Assembly (NCBI RefSeq): GCF_019399895.1 | Contig: NC_091874.1 | Coordinates: 622,501 to 686,500 of the forward strand | Reading direction: 5' to 3' | From: Cardiocondyla obscurior | Lineage: Eukaryota > Arthropoda > Insecta > Hymenoptera > Formicidae | DNA: 64,000 nt | Shown here: positions 60,881 through 64,000 of the stretch, piece after piece | How positions within the stretch are numbered: position 1 is the first letter of the stretch | How the letters are laid out: each line of letters begins with the position of its first letter | The notes under the pieces: generated by a model | What the model was told of the DNA's origin: nothing | Database searches by the model: none | What the model saw: only the letters and a program-made list of their open reading frames with translations | Position numbers and translations under genes: made by a program

Positions 60881-63800
60881 CGCGGATTTTCTGTTACAAA
60901 AAGATAACGAACGAAAATGTTAAGAAATCTATTTATTTTTAAAGAAAGTTTATAACGTTTATAAAATGAAGCATTGCTTCAGAGAAAGATATAAAATTGA
61001 ATAGACGTATAATCAATTTTTTTTTTCACTATTTTAACATATATTTTGACTGTTAATTTATAAAACGTAAAAATATTTTTTAATTTTGAAACAACAAATT
61101 TTTTAAATGGATAAACTTTGTGTATAAAATACGTTTATTGTCTGAATTTAAATGTAATCGTTGTTTAAATCGTAATTATTTTTTATTTTTGATTAATAAC
61201 AAAAAATGTGATAATTAATTCATGTTTACTGAATTAAACGGTAGTCATTGGTTATGATACATAGGTTTCATCTTTGATACAATCCGACCTTTATACCACG
61301 GTATGTTAATTTAACAAAATATAATTAATCAGCTTTGTAAACACGGATTTATGATATCAAAAGATCGTCAATCGCAGTAGCTTATTTCTGTGTTGTCTCT
61401 GATACGAGAATATTACACTATTTAACGCGTTAATTATAAATATAAATTTCTCCGTGAGATTATGGAAATGTTTAAAGATGCGTTGTCTATTTTCACTCCG
61501 GGATAAATTTGTAATATTACTTTTGCTTAACTCGTAGCGCGAAAATATACAATGTTTCTGTTTCGGTGACTGAGAGAAACTAGCTAGACTTTCAAAACTG
61601 ACGTTCTTTATATACTCTAAACGGATTGTGCGAAGTTTGTAATTTACATAGCTATATAAATAATGAGTCACTGAATTTCATAATAACTTGTTCTAATTTG
61701 AATTGATATTTTGATATTACGCAAAATATATTTATGTTCCACTTCTTTCTTCATTGGCAAAAAAAAAAAAAAAAAAAAAAAGGAAAGATGTTAATGTTAC
61801 TAGATAAAGTTTCTAATTTTATAGATTTTAGATATCATATTTTAAAACAGAGTAATAATATACTCGATAAAAATTAATTTAATTTTCTTATTATCTTTTT
61901 TTTTTTTTTTTTTTTTTTTTTAGTATTGATTTATTTTGAACCGAGAAAATAAAATTGATACCAGTACGAATTCGCAATCCTTCATTCAATCTCTTTCTTT
62001 ACACGCTGCAGAAAAAAGAAATGGTCTGGTAAAATGGAACATCTCAGATATAGCCCGCTTCTCTTCTACTTTGGCGCTTAATGGATCGCGTTACGGTTAC
62101 GCTGAACTAAAAAGTTTTTAAGCTATCAAGAACGAAAAATCTGATTGCATGGAATGCTCTTTGCAGACTTTTGTATAGATTTTTTTTGTGTCCAAGTAGG
62201 TTTTTATTGTCGTAATATTTAATATTTTTTTAATGACGGACTGTAAATGACTTGTGAGAAAACGTTGTGCGCGACAAATCGTTATCATTACTCGTTGAAG
62301 ATTTTTATTAGGCACTTAACACATAGTCATATAAATAAGACATGAAATTTTGAGTAAATTGTGTAGTTTCTTGAACGATTTACAATACTTTGTAGAATTG
62401 AATTTCAACTGTTCACATAAGAAAGGATAGTAGTTTTAAGGTGATACCACCTTTACCACTATAGCTTTGGTCTGGTCGTTTCGAAAGGACTAATACTGTC
62501 GAGAAAATAGGTCATTCCACGTGATATCTGCGAAGAGAATCTCTTTAGTATTTTAAAAGTAAATAAAAGTAAACAAAACGTAAATTAATTAACTGCAAAT
62601 ACGTTATTCTTCTCGCGTTGTAGTAAAAAAAAAAAAAATTGAAGTAAAAACCAGCAGTGTACAATATGATCGTTAAAAAGTGCATATTTGCATACATTAA
62701 TGTGTTTGACAAACGTACCACTATAAATCAAAAAAAGAACTTCTTTTTGCTATTATATTAAACGTTTTTACTTTATATTTTTTTGATTTTTTTTTTATAT
62801 ATATACAGGTATAATATAATATTTGATTTTGCTTTTATATAATTGGCGTTACATTCAAATATTTACTTTGGGGTTTAATTAATGCGCGAAACGTATGCAC
62901 GTACTTTTGATTTCCAAATTTTTGCAACGGATACTGTCGAGTGCAACCATAAAGTTTGCGACGGTTTCTATGGATATAATAAGTAAACGTGAAAATCCGG
63001 GAGCAACGAAGCGAATATCGATTAGGTCCGCGTTAAAATATACTCTCGACGTTACTCGCCGAAACGGGTGTGGTTCTAAATCCAATTTAATTCTTAATAA
63101 AAAGTAATGATTCCAATTGCCACTCAAGATTTAAATGTAAATTTAGTCTGGATATTATACTTTGACCGGGCGAAAAAATAAGTCAGTCAGCGATTAGCAG
63201 CTAATATCCATTTTTACGAGATTTTTTAGAAGCTTTTTTTTTTTGAAGTCACGCATTACTTCGAAGCAAAGATCTCTGTGAAAAATTTTTCTTCAAGCGT
63301 ATACAACGGCGTTCAATGGGCGCGTCTTTTTTAGACATCGAGAACTACGTAAACATTAATTAATCTCTCTTTTTTTTGGTTTATGTTCTATTAACGTTGA
63401 ATTTACCAGCTAAGCACTCGCTGTTCTCGAACGGATACGCGAATTGATACGCGAGCACCTGAGATCATTCGAGAGTGTTATCGATCCTTCACTAGCAGCA
63501 ACGTGCCGTCGTCGGCGTCATTGTAGCGCAATGTATCAATATCAGTGGAATAGGTATCGGAACTTTCGCGCGAGCACTATGATAATATTAACCAAGTTTC
63601 GCGAGATGCTACTCGATTTGGTTTAGAGTACTTAATATCCGAGATGCAATATCGATCCGCGACTGCATTATTTCATGGATCGTTACGCACATGTGTAAAT
63701 CTCGCGAACGAGTCGGCTATTCCCAGACAAGAACCCCCCCTTTTTTTTTTTATCTCCGGGCCAATCATTTCGTGCACAATATGCACAATCATTCTTTCTC

Positions 63801-64000
63801 GACTGTGCACAAACGGCCGCCTGATTGCATGATCCAAACCGGGACACCGGGTTCCTTTTCAGGGGAAAAAAATATTTCGATACCAAAGTTTTTTCTTTGA
63901 CGTTTCGTAGAAACTTGTTTCCGTCAAAACTTGCAAAGTACATCGCCAGCTGCTGCAACGAAACTAGAGAGGAGTTTAGTTGCGTTAACTTAACTGAATC
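60881..64000. other. No gene recognised in the right end of the window
   Basis: Upstream region of carboxylesterase 3 and, by inference, part of the receptor intron. AT-rich to 62900, with A/T tracts near 61760 and 61896-61921, then more mixed sequence after 62900. Frames on both strands (for example 62879-63127, 63683-63958) are short and overlapping. No exon for the remaining receptor domain (the last hormone-domain cysteines or the first membrane segment) was found. Confidence 0.5.

Noticed and set aside
61936..62121. Possible further receptor exon on the plus strand
   Set aside because: Lacks the expected conserved cysteines and tryptophan of the hormone domain and has no good acceptor and donor pair.

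Overview
The window is nuclear DNA from an insect, most likely a hymenopteran and plausibly an ant. The evidence is AT-rich sequence with small GC-rich islands, short GT-AG introns of about 60 to 500 bp inside genes, and insect families: an EcKL/CHK-type kinase, a UDP-glycosyltransferase, a tandem array of alpha-esterase-like carboxylesterases, and a receptor of the calcitonin/DH31 class. The species cannot be fixed from the sequence. Gene models were built by joining open segments at canonical splice sites and checking intron phase across every junction.

Layout. 1-6432 (minus): a FAM193 homologue, 16 exons seen, with the 3' end beyond the left edge. 6433-7012: short divergent promoter. 7013-14936 (plus): WDR75/UTP17, 15 exons. 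Its last large intron carries, antisense, a two-exon gene for a 66-residue secreted cationic peptide (11449-12186). 15123-16355 (minus): intronless EcKinase-like gene, convergent with WDR75. 19.9-21.5 kb: CpG-rich island, probably a distal promoter. 26150-29157: a near-perfect palindrome of about 3 kb. 34.0-48.2 kb (plus): three widely spaced exons giving the N-terminus of a class B GPCR that resembles the DH31/calcitonin receptor. The UGT gene (40709-45731, minus) lies between its exons 2 and 3. Three carboxylesterase genes (50134-53932, 54400-57015, 58303-60880, all minus) lie downstream of exon 3, where the rest of the receptor has not yet appeared.

The least ordinary part is the palindrome. 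Each arm carries exon-like modules with good splice sites pointing outward from a GC-rich centre. Joined at those sites, both arms give the same two short reading frames, each 45 codons. One is strongly arginine-rich and nearly identical in the two arms. A third module in each arm is truncated or frameshifted. This may be a divergent pair of small-peptide gene clusters, a source of long hairpin RNA, or an unusual foldback element. It is the best candidate here for something undescribed.

How the genes relate: FAM193 and WDR75 share a promoter region as housekeeping genes often do. The UGT and esterases are detoxification/odorant-degradation families that appear to sit inside the introns of a long neuropeptide receptor gene on the opposite strand. 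No tRNA, rRNA or CRISPR array was seen.
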